Below, one piece after another: positions 5,944-14,292 of a DNA stretch of 64,000 nt. Below the pieces are notes generated by a model that had not been told where the DNA came from, did not search any database, and saw only the letters and a program-made list of their open reading frames with translations. Origin of the DNA: a virus; the IMG/VR virus record IMGVR_UViG_3300025168_000074, positions 1 through 64,000 of that record. One strand, given 5' to 3'. The stretch's first letter is position 1, and every line of letters starts with the position of its first letter. Made by a program: the position numbers and the translations under genes.

Positions 5944-6366
5944 TTAACCGAATAGCATTACAGACTGAGCCTCTTTAGCTTTTGGGATAGTTACGCTTAG
6001 TAACCCATCCACATAAACCACCTTAGCTTTCTTAGTGTCATATTGCTCATCTACATTAATAGAAAAATCAACATCTTTTCCGCTTATCCCACGGTGCAGC
6101 ACGCAACGCGTGTCTTCCTCTGCGTTTTTTGAGGCACGTACAGTAAAGGAGTTCTTACCCCCGATAACCTTCACCTCTTTTTCCTTGTAACCCGCAAGGG
6201 CAAACTCAAAGTGTAGTGAGTTTTGGTCTTCCGATAGGTAGCAGTTGCTAACTGGGTATTTCGGCAATCTACAAGCTTCTTTGGCTTGTTGTGGTTGGAA
6301 CTCCTTTTCGAAGCTCCCATGTAGCTCACTGAAGAGCCTATCAAAATGTGTAAAGTAATGATTCAT
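5944..6366 (-). CDS. hsp20: small heat-shock protein Hsp20
   Basis: 140-aa alpha-crystallin-domain chaperone that holds unfolding proteins in the host cytoplasm. The core (about 40-135) shows LHFEFALAGYKEKEVKV and the diagnostic C-terminal strand YVDGLLSVTIPKAKEA. Hsp20 genes are common in T4-like marine phages. A strong Shine-Dalgarno (AGGAGGAAT) precedes the ATG inside the 3' end of the upstream exported-protein gene, which it overlaps by 26 nt. A likely role is stabilising host or phage proteins, perhaps during scaffold-assisted assembly (inference). Confidence 0.9.
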   Translation of the reverse strand: MNHYFTHFDRLFSELHGSFEKEFQPQQAKEACRLPKYPVSNCYLSEDQNSLHFEFALAGYKEKEVKVIGGKNSFTVRASKNAEEDTRCVLHRGISGKDVDFSINVDEQYDTKKAKVVYVDGLLSVTIPKAKEAQSVMLFG

Positions 6367-6739
6367 AATTTTTATTCCTCCTTTCGGCAGGTGTTAGAAG
6401 ACTAATTATTTTATTTGTTACGTCCTCTGTTTTATGGAGGGTTTTATCCACCCCATCGATTTCGACAATCAGAGAGTACCCTGATTTGCCAAGTGTAGCT
6501 TTATATAGAGAGGTACAGCGACGCATTAGTATGTTATACCTAGCACTGCCCTTCTCAAGCTTCTCCTTCGTTATAGTCTTGTAAGGCTCCATTTGAACAT
6601 AAACTTTCTGCGACCGTACGACATGGACTGTCTGACCCTCGACGAAGTTCTTCAGGTTTCCGTGACGGACTTTGCTCGCTTCTATCCCTTTAGGGCTAGA
6701 TAATACGAGGCAGGTAATTAAAAATAGTTTATGAAACAT
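6341..6739 (-). CDS. exported hypothetical protein (132 aa)
   Basis: N-terminal signal peptide (MFHKLFLITCLVLSSPKGIEA, cleavage likely near residue 20). The mature domain is a mixed alpha/beta fold with NFVEGQTVHVVRSQKVYVQ and SLIVEIDGVDKTLHK. No family recognised. It is co-transcribed with hsp20 through a 26-nt overlap. A periplasmic phage protein could act in superinfection exclusion or lysis timing, but nothing in the sequence decides this. Its ATG is in a divergent position to the SLOG-like gene. Confidence 0.65.
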   Translation of the reverse strand: MFHKLFLITCLVLSSPKGIEASKVRHGNLKNFVEGQTVHVVRSQKVYVQMEPYKTITKEKLEKGSARYNILMRRCTSLYKATLGKSGYSLIVEIDGVDKTLHKTEDVTNKIISLLTPAERRNKNYESLLYTF

Positions 6740-7243
6740 GTTCGGGAAAATACAAAAATGGGGTTGTTAGGGGAAAACCAGTTTCCCCCTATGGTTAACT
6801 CTCACCTCTCTACGAAAAGACACTACGCGCTTTCACAGTGTTTTGGCGCAATAGCTCAGAATAAACCATCGGTTATTTATATATGTCCTACCAAAGGGGT
6901 TAATATTAACATCCTCCCTCTGATTATTATCAACAAAATAAAGTTTGTGCTGGTAATACCAAGTAAAAAGTTTTTTACTTTGCTGACTAAGGACGAAAAA
7001 GCAATTTTAGATTCAGCAAGCGCCTTAGCAGAAAAAATAATAATTTTAGAGACCAAGACTTCGAATCCCTTAGATTGGAATAAAGATTTGATAGCAGGAA
7101 CCAAACGAGTTATAGACTCCTCAGACTGGGTAATGATAGCTCACAATCAAAATGAGGAGAACGAAGCTTTTGCAGACCTGTGCCTACAGTTCGAAGGAGA
7201 CCCTACTCCGGTTTTGGAAGTTGGCTTTGGTCAGGAAGAGTAA
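6731..7243 (+). CDS. SLOG/Rossmann-like protein (up to 170 aa)
   Basis: Pattern seen: SVIYICPTKGVNINILPL (strand, Gly-containing loop, helix), KFVLVIPSKKFF (second strand), ALAEKIIILET (third), then KRVIDSSDWVMIAHN (fourth). This order resembles SLOG-superfamily nucleotide-ligand proteins such as the YspA/YpsA (DUF1273) type, where 'VDxSDxxIA' is typical. The binding loop is divergent. Either ATG 6731 (overlapping the divergent gene's start by 9 bp) or the in-frame ATG 6758 may be used; 6758 leaves 18 bp between genes. The 3' end overlaps the convergent glycosyltransferase gene by 41 bp. Function unknown. Confidence 0.55.
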   Translation: MKHVRENTKMGLLGENQFPPMVNSHLSTKRHYALSQCFGAIAQNKPSVIYICPTKGVNINILPLIIINKIKFVLVIPSKKFFTLLTKDEKAILDSASALAEKIIILETKTSNPLDWNKDLIAGTKRVIDSSDWVMIAHNQNEENEAFADLCLQFEGDPTPVLEVGFGQEE

Positions 7244-7922
7244 TCTCGAGGAAACCATCTCCATACATTTTATGGAAAGCTAAGCGGCTTTCATTCCACT
7301 CTTCACTCATTGCACCCTCACCTTCTGATGAGTGTAGAACCATGAGAGGAACTACGTGGTTCTTTCGCCCTTTACGATTAGCTTGTAACGTGTAGTACAT
7401 GTCGTAGTAATCCCAATCGGATGAAAATTCTTTTGGTTTAGCGGTTTTTATATTGTTTAAAGTTGCGCCCGTGGTAATCAATAACAACCCGTCTAAAACC
7501 TCCGCTTCTCCGTAACCTCCGTAGTACGTAGGAAAACACTCGTCAAGGCTGTCGCCGTGCCACACGCACCCGCGCAGGAAGCTATCTGGATGAGGGTATT
7601 CCCTGCCTAGCCCATGCCACCAACAACTCGTCTTGTTTAGGCGTTGGGGACCTGCGATACCAAGAAACCCTACGTCCTTCGTAAGATTATTGTCTACAAC
7701 CTCGTTAAACATTTCAGGAGTATTTAAAATTTGTATGTCATCGTGGCACATAATAACTTTATCTTTCGCAATAACGTTATTATCTTTAAATGCTTTTGTA
7801 TAGGCTTCAAAGATAGAGCTCTCATTTACTAAGTAATGTACCACCCATCCTGCTTTCTCTAAAAAAGTTTTAATTGGGCGTTCTTTCGCTTCGCGGGTAG
7901 GTATGAAGGCAAGTTTTCTCAT
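7203..7922 (-). CDS. StrF-like glycosyltransferase (239 aa)
   Basis: Carries VIMCHDDIQIL (metal-binding DxD-like HDD at residues 60-62), then VGFLGIAGPQRLN and the CWWHGLG segment. This combination is typical of the StrF/GT2-like family of sugar transferases (Pfam Glyco_tranf_2_5). It should transfer a nucleotide-activated sugar to an unknown acceptor in the cytoplasm. Next to a GDP-mannose dehydratase gene, it may help modify host polysaccharide, phage protein or DNA. The ATG is 2 nt after a CTATTATATAG box. Confidence 0.75.
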   Translation of the reverse strand: MRKLAFIPTREAKERPIKTFLEKAGWVVHYLVNESSIFEAYTKAFKDNNVIAKDKVIMCHDDIQILNTPEMFNEVVDNNLTKDVGFLGIAGPQRLNKTSCWWHGLGREYPHPDSFLRGCVWHGDSLDECFPTYYGGYGEAEVLDGLLLITTGATLNNIKTAKPKEFSSDWDYYDMYYTLQANRKGRKNHVVPLMVLHSSEGEGAMSEEWNESRLAFHKMYGDGFLEITLPDQSQLPKPE

Positions 7923-7924
7923 GT

Positions 7925-7935
7925 CTATATAATAG
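7925..7935 (-). promoter_or_regulatory. promoter-like box CTATTATATAG
   Basis: The minus strand reads ACACTATTATATAG followed within 2 nt by ATG. The same 14-mer precedes the gmd gene. TATTAT is 6 nt from the ATG, so a leaderless transcript is predicted. Confidence 0.5.
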
Positions 7936-7973
7936 TGTTATTGCAGGAAATGTGAAGCCCTAAAAAGCCTAAA

Positions 7974-8945
7974 TTAAATATTGTCCGCTACTAGCTTCAT
8001 GTCAGCATCTACCATGGCTGTGACTAAGCCCTCAAACGTATGCCGAGGAGCCCATCCTAAAACTTCTTTAGCTTTAGTATTATCCCCTTTCAAGATATCC
8101 ACCTCAGCTGGTCTATAAAACTTAGGGTCTACTACCACATGTTGTGTTAGGCAGAGTCCTACATGCTTAAATGCTATTTCGCAAAACTCCCTCACTGTAC
8201 GTGTTTCCCCCGTAGAAATTACAAAATCTTCAGGGGTATCCTGTTGTAACATTAACCACATAGCCTCAACGTAATCAGGAGCATACCCCCAATCTCGTTG
8301 GGCGTCGAGATTACCTAACAGTAACGTGTCCTGCAGGTTATGAGAAATCCTAGCGACGGCTTGGGTAATCTTACGTGTAACAAATTCCGTGCCCCTCCGG
8401 GGCGATTCGTGGTTAAACAGAATACCTCCACATGCGTACATACCATAACTTTCCCTGTAGTTTTGAACCATGTAGTGAGCGTAGGTTTTTGCAACCCCGT
8501 AAGGGGAACGGGGGTGAAATGGTGTCGTCTCGGTTTGAGGGGTTTGTCGCACTTTACCAAACATCTCACTAGTAGAGGCTTGGTATACCTTAGCCTTTGG
8601 GTGCATAAGACGTACTGCCTCCAAAACATTTAAAGCTCCTATAGCGTTTACCTGGGAGGTATGAATAGGTTCATCAAATGACGCGTGTACAAAACTTTGC
8701 GCTGCAAGATTGTAAATCTCATCAGGCTTGTACCTCCCTACTATATGCATTAAGCTGGATAAATCCGTAATATCTCCTTCTACCAGCTTGAGCTCGTCGG
8801 ACTCTATATGGGAAATCCTTTGAGTGTTCTCTGAGGAAACTCTTCGAACGAGACCAATAACAGTATACCCCTTGTCCAAAAGAAATTCAGTTAGGTAAGA
8901 ACCGTCCTGTCCGGTTATCCCCGTAATAAATGCAACTCTCCTCAT
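7974..8945 (-). CDS. gmd: GDP-mannose 4,6-dehydratase
   Basis: 323-aa extended short-chain dehydrogenase that converts GDP-D-mannose to GDP-4-keto-6-deoxy-D-mannose, the precursor of GDP-fucose, GDP-rhamnose and perosamine. Visible: NAD(P)-binding [10 protein letters not shown] (residues 9-18), the S-T-S-E catalytic segment (about 124-127), the YGVAK catalytic Tyr149/Lys153 pair, and FNHESPRRG, a hallmark of the GMD family. Length is close to the usual 320-370. The start at 8945 (MRRVAFITG) is preferred over 8969 because it removes the promoter box from the coding sequence. It probably supplies the sugar used by the neighbouring glycosyltransferase. Confidence 0.92.
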   Translation of the reverse strand: MRRVAFITGITGQDGSYLTEFLLDKGYTVIGLVRRVSSENTQRISHIESDELKLVEGDITDLSSLMHIVGRYKPDEIYNLAAQSFVHASFDEPIHTSQVNAIGALNVLEAVRLMHPKAKVYQASTSEMFGKVRQTPQTETTPFHPRSPYGVAKTYAHYMVQNYRESYGMYACGGILFNHESPRRGTEFVTRKITQAVARISHNLQDTLLLGNLDAQRDWGYAPDYVEAMWLMLQQDTPEDFVISTGETRTVREFCEIAFKHVGLCLTQHVVVDPKFYRPAEVDILKGDNTKAKEVLGWAPRHTFEGLVTAMVDADMKLVADNI

Positions 8946-8946
8946 G

Positions 8947-8957
8947 CTATATAATAG
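8947..8957. promoter_or_regulatory. divergent promoter box CTATATAATAG
   Basis: An 11-mer in the 22-nt gap between gmd (minus) and terminase (plus). On the minus strand it reads CTATTATATAG, 1 nt from the gmd ATG. On the plus strand TATAATAG lies 10-12 nt before ATG 8968. It probably serves both directions. Confidence 0.5.
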
Positions 8958-8967
8958 TGTAACCATC

Positions 8968-10443
8968 ATGAGTCCTGAAGAAATAAAGAAAGAATTTTTG
9001 AGGTGTAAGGAAGACCCAGTCTACTTTATGCGTCATTATATTAAAATTATTCACCCCATACGCGGGAGAGTGAATTTCGATTTATACCGATTTCAAGAAC
9101 GTATTATTAACGAGTTCAAGGAAAACAGATTTAATTTAATGCGTAAGTTCCGTCAGGCGGGCGCCACAACAATTAGCGCTGCGTACGCTCTTTGGTACAT
9201 CACGTTTAATAACGATAAGAATGTTATGGTGGTATCTATTGGTGACCGTGAATCTAGAGATTTTCTAGATAGAGCCGTTAATATGTATGATGATTTACCT
9301 GAATGGTTACGAGCACCGGAGACAGAGCGTAATAAGCACGTTCTTAAACTCTCTACAGGAAGCAAGATAAAATCTCAACCTGCTGGTGCGGGACGTGGAG
9401 AGTCTGTATCTCTCCTCATCGTAGACGAGGCTGCGTTTATTGATAACATGAGAGAGTTTTGGATGGCTATCTACCCAACAATCTCTACAGGTGGTTCTGC
9501 ATGTATCCTTTCTACAGTGAATGGTATGGCTAACCTTTATTACGAGCTATATCGAGACGCTGAGCTGGAGAAGAACGATTTTAACGTAATTGATATTCAT
9601 TGGAGGGAGCACCCTGAATACACTGAGAAGTGGTCGGAGCAGACGAGAAGTAATGTAGGTGAGCGTGCGTGGTTGCAGGAGTACGAAGGACAGTTTCTAG
9701 GCACAGGTGAAACCTTTATTGACGGTGGCACTTTAGACCAAGTTAAAGTAAGCACCACTCACAAATTCACCAAAAAGCATTATAACATGATGCGTATTTT
9801 TGAAGAACCTCAACCCTACCACACCTACCTAATAGCTGCAGATACTTCCTTCGGACGAGACAGGGATTACTCCGCCTTCCATATTATCAACCTGTACAAC
9901 GGAACTCAAGTAGCTGAGTTCTACAGTAACCGTTGTGGGTTGAACGAGTTTGCTCGAATCATGTCTGAAGAAGGGTTGCGCTACAACACCGCGTTTATAT
10001 GCCCAGAACGAAACGGTTTAGGGTTAGCTCTTATAGAGCAATTATTTGAAGTGCATGAATATGAAAATATGTGGTGTGATGATAAAGGTCAGATGGGGTA
10101 CTTGGTAAATAACAAAAATAGAGATATTATGTTAAATACCTTACAAGAAAAATTAAAAACTTCAAAAATAAAAATCAATTCAGAGAGAACTTTTAAAGAG
10201 TTAACTACTTTTATAATAAGTAAGTCAGGAAAAATCAAAGCAGAAGATGGTTTTGCAGATGACCTGGTTATGAGCCTAGCTATTGGTGCTACTATTATGG
10301 AAGACATCGTAGGCAAAAGCCCGGTACCTATAGTTATGGGTGACCTGGACAAACCTTCTAGTAAAGAAAGTATAGAAGGTGGTTTTTCCAGGGGTACATA
10401 CAATAAGAGCCAGGAGTTTGAGGAATACAGAAAATGGATTTAA
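8968..10443 (+). CDS. 17: terminase large subunit gp17
   Basis: 491-aa DNA-packaging motor ATPase and headful nuclease. ATPase: Walker A-like KFRQAGATT (residues 60-68), Walker [11 protein letters not shown] with D153/E154, coupling motif STVNG (about 182-186). Nuclease, RNase H fold: D292 in AADTSF, E347 in PERNG, D431/D432 in [10 protein letters not shown]4 gp17 is 610 aa, so this one is compact. An upstream in-frame ATG (8944) would put the promoter box in the coding sequence, so 8968 is preferred. The 3' end overlaps the portal gene by 10 nt, which couples the two. Confidence 0.95.
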   Translation: MSPEEIKKEFLRCKEDPVYFMRHYIKIIHPIRGRVNFDLYRFQERIINEFKENRFNLMRKFRQAGATTISAAYALWYITFNNDKNVMVVSIGDRESRDFLDRAVNMYDDLPEWLRAPETERNKHVLKLSTGSKIKSQPAGAGRGESVSLLIVDEAAFIDNMREFWMAIYPTISTGGSACILSTVNGMANLYYELYRDAELEKNDFNVIDIHWREHPEYTEKWSEQTRSNVGERAWLQEYEGQFLGTGETFIDGGTLDQVKVSTTHKFTKKHYNMMRIFEEPQPYHTYLIAADTSFGRDRDYSAFHIINLYNGTQVAEFYSNRCGLNEFARIMSEEGLRYNTAFICPERNGLGLALIEQLFEVHEYENMWCDDKGQMGYLVNNKNRDIMLNTLQEKLKTSKIKINSERTFKELTTFIISKSGKIKAEDGFADDLVMSLAIGATIMEDIVGKSPVPIVMGDLDKPSSKESIEGGFSRGTYNKSQEFEEYRKWI

Positions 10444-12155
10444 ACGATAACAACAACGACAATCTCGATGAGAATGAACAATTAGATGAGAATGCAGGTT
10501 TTACCGCATTCCCTGGGTCACGTGGCTATAACCAACAGGCACCTTTATCCGGAGCATTTGCTGCGTTCTTTAAATCATTCTTTACAACAAAGAAGAAGCG
10601 TGGTAGACCTGCCGCTGCTAAAGACCCGTTTAGAGGGGACGTAGTAAAGCAAGCAGACGGTGAACAAGACACCTCTATGGGTATTGGTGTATCCAAAGGT
10701 GGTGTGCAATTACCTCAAGTTGAGTACGAACGTCGGCGCCGTTACCAAGATTATGAGGCTATGGACGAGTACCCAGAAATCGGAGCCTCTCTAGACATCT
10801 ATGCAGATGACGCTACTCAAACCCATCTTGACGGTCACATGATTGAGGTCCAGACAGAAGTTCCAGAGATTGCAGAGGCAGTAGAGGCTTTTGTTCATGA
10901 AACGAACTTAGAAATGTTTATGTGGGATATCATCCGTAATATGTGTAAGTACGGCGATTGTTTTTTAGAAAATATTGTGGATTTAAATAATCCAGATGCA
11001 GGTATCCAAAGATTGAAAGTATTGAATCCTGTATTTTTATTCCGTCGCGAAGATAGATTCGGGTATTTGAAGGGGTTTGTCCAAGAAGTACCAGAGTCCA
11101 CATCCCAAGCATACAATCAGGGCATGGGACACATTAAAAAGAAGAGTATTATCGACTTAGACCGTCACCAACTGGTACAGTTTAGGTTACATAACTCAGA
11201 CTCTAACTATTACCCTTACGGGAAATCCATTTTGGCTCCGGGAGTGCGGGCGTGGAAATCACTACGTATGATGGAAGACGCGATGTTGATTTATCGTTTA
11301 CACCGCGCTCCAGAACGCCGTATCTTCTATATTGAAACGGGTAATCTCCCTCAATCTAAGGTAGAGATGTTTATGGAACGCGTTAAGCAGAAGTTCAAGA
11401 AAGAGAAATTTTACAATATGCAGGAAGGCGCAGGTGACGAGCAATACAACCCTATGTCAGGAGAGGAAGATTTCTTTGTCCCAATCAAAAATGGTCAAGG
11501 AACAAAAATCGATACCTTACCAGGCGCTCAGAACTTAGGAGAGATTGACGATGTTAAGTACTTCCGAGATAAGGTTTTAGCCGCAATGAAAATCCCTAGA
11601 GATTTTATTGTAGAGCATGACAAGTCTCCGGAACGTAAAGGCAACCTAGCTCAGCTAGACGCCAAGTTTGCTAAAGCTGTTATGCGTGTCCAACGTGATA
11701 CAGAGGTAGGCTTGAATACTTTAATTAAACGTCACCTAAATTTGCGTAAATTCCCAGCACAGCTGGTTAAGCAGCTTCGTATTAAACTCGCTCCGCCATC
11801 CGATATGGCTGAGAAGAGAAAGTTGGAGTTATCAGAACAACAGACACGTGTAGTCCAGGCAGTTAAAGGTTTGGAGATGTTTTCTAAGGAGTATATCTTT
11901 AAGAATTACTACAACTTCAACGATAGAGAAATTGAAGAAGTTAACCAACAACGTGAGGATGAGACTGCTGCTGACCAAGAACAACAAGCTGCGGCGCAGG
12001 GCGGTATGCCAGGCGCAGCCCCATCTCCAGGAGGTCCTCCTTCACCAGCTCCAGGAGGTTCGCCTTCACCAGCTCCAGCTCCAGCTCCAGCAGGACCCGA
12101 CCAAGGTGGGGGACCAGGTGGTTTAGGAGGAAAACCAAAAGATACACCTCAATAA
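10434..12155 (+). CDS. 20: portal vertex protein gp20
   Basis: 573 aa. It forms the dodecameric portal through which gp17 packages DNA and to which the neck attaches. Recognised by IGASLDIYADDATQ, KYGDCFLENIVDL, SLRMMEDAMLIYRLHRAPERRIFYIE (given in parts), and the PRDFIVEHDKSPERKGNLAQLDAKFAKAV region, all characteristic of T4-type portals. The last ~60 residues are Pro/Gly/Ala-rich low complexity (SPAPAPAPAGPDQGGGPGG), an unusual extension. It starts inside the end of the terminase gene. Confidence 0.95.
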   Translation: MDLNDNNNDNLDENEQLDENAGFTAFPGSRGYNQQAPLSGAFAAFFKSFFTTKKKRGRPAAAKDPFRGDVVKQADGEQDTSMGIGVSKGGVQLPQVEYERRRRYQDYEAMDEYPEIGASLDIYADDATQTHLDGHMIEVQTEVPEIAEAVEAFVHETNLEMFMWDIIRNMCKYGDCFLENIVDLNNPDAGIQRLKVLNPVFLFRREDRFGYLKGFVQEVPESTSQAYNQGMGHIKKKSIIDLDRHQLVQFRLHNSDSNYYPYGKSILAPGVRAWKSLRMMEDAMLIYRLHRAPERRIFYIETGNLPQSKVEMFMERVKQKFKKEKFYNMQEGAGDEQYNPMSGEEDFFVPIKNGQGTKIDTLPGAQNLGEIDDVKYFRDKVLAAMKIPRDFIVEHDKSPERKGNLAQLDAKFAKAVMRVQRDTEVGLNTLIKRHLNLRKFPAQLVKQLRIKLAPPSDMAEKRKLELSEQQTRVVQAVKGLEMFSKEYIFKNYYNFNDREIEEVNQQREDETAADQEQQAAAQGGMPGAAPSPGGPPSPAPGGSPSPAPAPAPAGPDQGGGPGGLGGKPKDTPQ

Positions 12156-12164
12156 TTATCACAA

Positions 12165-12190
12165 AGAGCTAGGTTAGGAGCTCTATATAA
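12165..12190 (+). promoter_or_regulatory. hairpin plus late-type box before long acidic gene
   Basis: AGAGCT (12165-12170) and AGCTCT (12179-12184) form a 6-bp stem. It runs directly into the CTATATAA box (12183-12190), 22 nt ahead of ATG 12213. No Shine-Dalgarno is seen before that ATG. Confidence 0.45.
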
Positions 12191-12212
12191 AAACAGAACC
12201 AATTTTAGAACA

Positions 12213-14075
12213 ATGAATTTAAAAAACCTTTTTAATAACCGTAACAAGAATTTCGCTCGTTTAAACGAGGCAGGTGACTACTTAGGTCGTCGTCTAAGAG
12301 AAAATTTAGTTATTTACGATATAGATGACTCGAATAATCGAGTTACTTATGTAACAGAGTCTAGTAACCTTATCTCTTGTCATTACAAGGAAACAAACAA
12401 TAAGCTTACCTTAGAAAACTTTAATATTGCAGGTCTAGACGAAATAATGTCGGACGACGCAGTAGACACTCAGGTCCAAGGTAATATCCATCAGTTTGTA
12501 ACAGGTCTTGTAGATGACAGGTACGACAAAGCAGAATCTTCTTTTGATGCAATTGTCGAAAGTTTTACTATGAGAGCTAAAATTGAGGAGTCTCGTAAGA
12601 AGCTTAACAAGAAAATAGCTCGCTTTGGTGAAGCATACAACATAACCGAGACTAAGTCGTTCAGTAAGTTCGAAGAAATCTCTCCTATGCTTGAGAAGTT
12701 CTTACAAGAAAATATGGAAGACCTACAGGCTAACAGTAAGCTTATCGAAGGTCTACGTCTATCTAAGGTGGTAGGCGACACTTACGACCTCCCAAGACTA
12801 ACTCTTGAAGGTTTGTCTAACGAGTTTATCGTAGTCCCGAGCAATACCCAAAAAACACTATACGAAATGGTATGCGAAAAAGAGTTAGTGCGTAAGGAGC
12901 TTATGGAATCCAAGGAATCATTCTCGCGCATGTGGGCACGTAACGGACATATCTCTAACCTAGCTTCTAATATTTACTCAACGGATGCGATAATTAAATC
13001 TGCGTTGCAAGAGGCTGTTTTGGATATTCCATATATCGCTCTATCCAACAAAGTGGATTTATCAACAGTTATGGAATCTGTATTCCATATTACCAACCCA
13101 GGAACTATCTCTCAAAAAGATATTCGTGAGTTTGTTGGTAAGATTTACGAGTTTAAGAAGCCGTTAAAGGCTGAAGTTATTACCGCTCTTAATGAGAAGT
13201 ATGGTGTAAATGTCCAAAGCCTACGCTTTGTACCTTCTTTCAAAGGATTGGCTGAGGTTCAGTCTGAAATCTTTTCTATGTTAGGTGAGGCAGCTGGTGA
13301 CGGTGTACTAGCGGATGTGCTTAAAGAGTTCTCCGTTTGTATGTCTCGCAAAGGTGGTGTGCAAGTTTTAGACATCTCTAACATGCTTTCTAATATTATG
13401 AAAGAAGCTAACTTTACAGTAGTAGACATTGACGAAAACTTCGAGATGAAAAAGCTGTCTGATTACCTAAAGAACAATCTTCAGGATAACCAGTACTACG
13501 GTGATGACGATGACCTATCTAACGACCCAGGTGAAGGCAGTACCGCTAAGAAAGGTTCTAAGTCCAAAACTAAAAAGGGCGCTAAGGATTTTGAAACTAA
13601 GGACGGTAAGTCTAACTTCGGCGGCAACAAGGGCGATATAAAGTCTGCAGACCGTAAGGAAGATGACGACAGTAAGTTAACTGCTGACGAGAAGGGTGAT
13701 ATCGATGATAACGATAACGACCTACCTAACAATAAGGAAAAGAAAGGTAAGAAGCTTTCTAAGAAGCAAAAGGCAATGGATGGTGATGGCGACGGCGATA
13801 TCGATGCCAAAGACCTAAAGAAGCTTCGTAAAGAAGGTGTAGCCGAGGCTGAGCGTGAAGTAGCGCAGGACGGGCAAAGTGAAGAGAAGTCTGAGAAAGA
13901 TGCGGAAGATGTAGCTGCCTTTAACGACATGTTCAATAAAGTGCAAGATATCTCTAAGAGTATGAAGCTAGACTTGGAGCCAGATGAAGAGGAAGCGGAC
14001 TCAGCTGACCCAGACCCAACACCCGAAGAGGATGAAGAGGTAGAAGCAACTGAAGAAACCGAACCTACTCAGTAA
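12213..14075 (+). CDS. long acidic protein with EF-hand loop (620 aa)
   Basis: N-terminal ~430 residues are a helical globular domain with no family recognised. From about residue 440 the chain becomes charged and low complexity (DDDD, KGSKSKTKKGAKDFETKDGKS). It contains a canonical 12-residue Ca2+-binding EF-hand loop DGDGDGDIDAKD at 523-534 and ends in an acidic tail (EEDEEVEATEETEPTQ). ARLNEAGDY near residue 15-23 fits an LxE|A prohead-protease site. Its position after the portal suggests a head-internal or core protein. The DFET/KGD-type tail composition recalls the repeat protein at 50208-50954. Confidence 0.65.
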   Translation: MNLKNLFNNRNKNFARLNEAGDYLGRRLRENLVIYDIDDSNNRVTYVTESSNLISCHYKETNNKLTLENFNIAGLDEIMSDDAVDTQVQGNIHQFVTGLVDDRYDKAESSFDAIVESFTMRAKIEESRKKLNKKIARFGEAYNITETKSFSKFEEISPMLEKFLQENMEDLQANSKLIEGLRLSKVVGDTYDLPRLTLEGLSNEFIVVPSNTQKTLYEMVCEKELVRKELMESKESFSRMWARNGHISNLASNIYSTDAIIKSALQEAVLDIPYIALSNKVDLSTVMESVFHITNPGTISQKDIREFVGKIYEFKKPLKAEVITALNEKYGVNVQSLRFVPSFKGLAEVQSEIFSMLGEAAGDGVLADVLKEFSVCMSRKGGVQVLDISNMLSNIMKEANFTVVDIDENFEMKKLSDYLKNNLQDNQYYGDDDDLSNDPGEGSTAKKGSKSKTKKGAKDFETKDGKSNFGGNKGDIKSADRKEDDDSKLTADEKGDIDDNDNDLPNNKEKKGKKLSKKQKAMDGDGDGDIDAKDLKKLRKEGVAEAEREVAQDGQSEEKSEKDAEDVAAFNDMFNKVQDISKSMKLDLEPDEEEADSADPDPTPEEDEEVEATEETEPTQ

Positions 14076-14292
14076 AGTAACCTTGTTTAGTCCAGTTAAT
14101 AATATTGGATACAAATAAAGAACGCATAATAAGGAGCTCAGATATTAAATTATCGAGCTCCTTTATTGTTTCCTCAGTTACCATCTTACTCTCACGCATA
14201 TTTTTAAGCTGGTCTTCTAGCATAGTCAGCCTCTCCTTCGTATCGGGAGTGAAATCGTTTAGTTTCTTGGTTTCAATTTTTTTATTTTTCAT
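14065..14292 (-). CDS. 75-aa coiled-coil hypothetical protein
   Basis: Charged, helical small protein (LEDQLKNMRESKMVTEE, IKELDNLISELLIM) likely to form a coiled coil. No family recognised. Its ATG overlaps the 3' end of uvsW by 11 nt, with a GGAG Shine-Dalgarno inside uvsW, so the two are translationally coupled. The 3' end overlaps the convergent acidic gene by 11 nt. A helper of UvsW or of recombination is possible (in T4 a small UvsW.1 protein follows uvsW), inferred from position only. Confidence 0.6.
   Translation of the reverse strand: MKNKKIETKKLNDFTPDTKERLTMLEDQLKNMRESKMVTEETIKELDNLISELLIMRSLFVSNIINWTKQGYFTE
14131..14163. repeat. inverted repeat inside 75-aa gene
   Basis: AAGGAGCTC (14131-14139) and GAGCTCCTT (14155-14163) can form a 9-bp stem with a 15-nt loop, followed on the plus strand by TTATTGTTT. 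It may help end the transcript of the upstream acidic gene. It may also be a coincidence of repeated KEL/SELL codons on the other strand. Confidence 0.35.

Noticed and set aside
8944-8967. Upstream start for the terminase gene
   Set aside because: It would translate the promoter box and overlap the gmd start; the start at 8968 gives the conserved N-terminal length.
13496-13936. 146-aa minus-strand open frame
   Set aside because: Mirror of the low-complexity acidic tail of the plus-strand gene; Ser/Leu-rich composition is an antisense artefact.
14131-14163. Strong intrinsic terminator
   Set aside because: The stem is good, but the loop is 15 nt, the T-tract is interrupted, and it is inside a likely gene; kept only as an inverted repeat.
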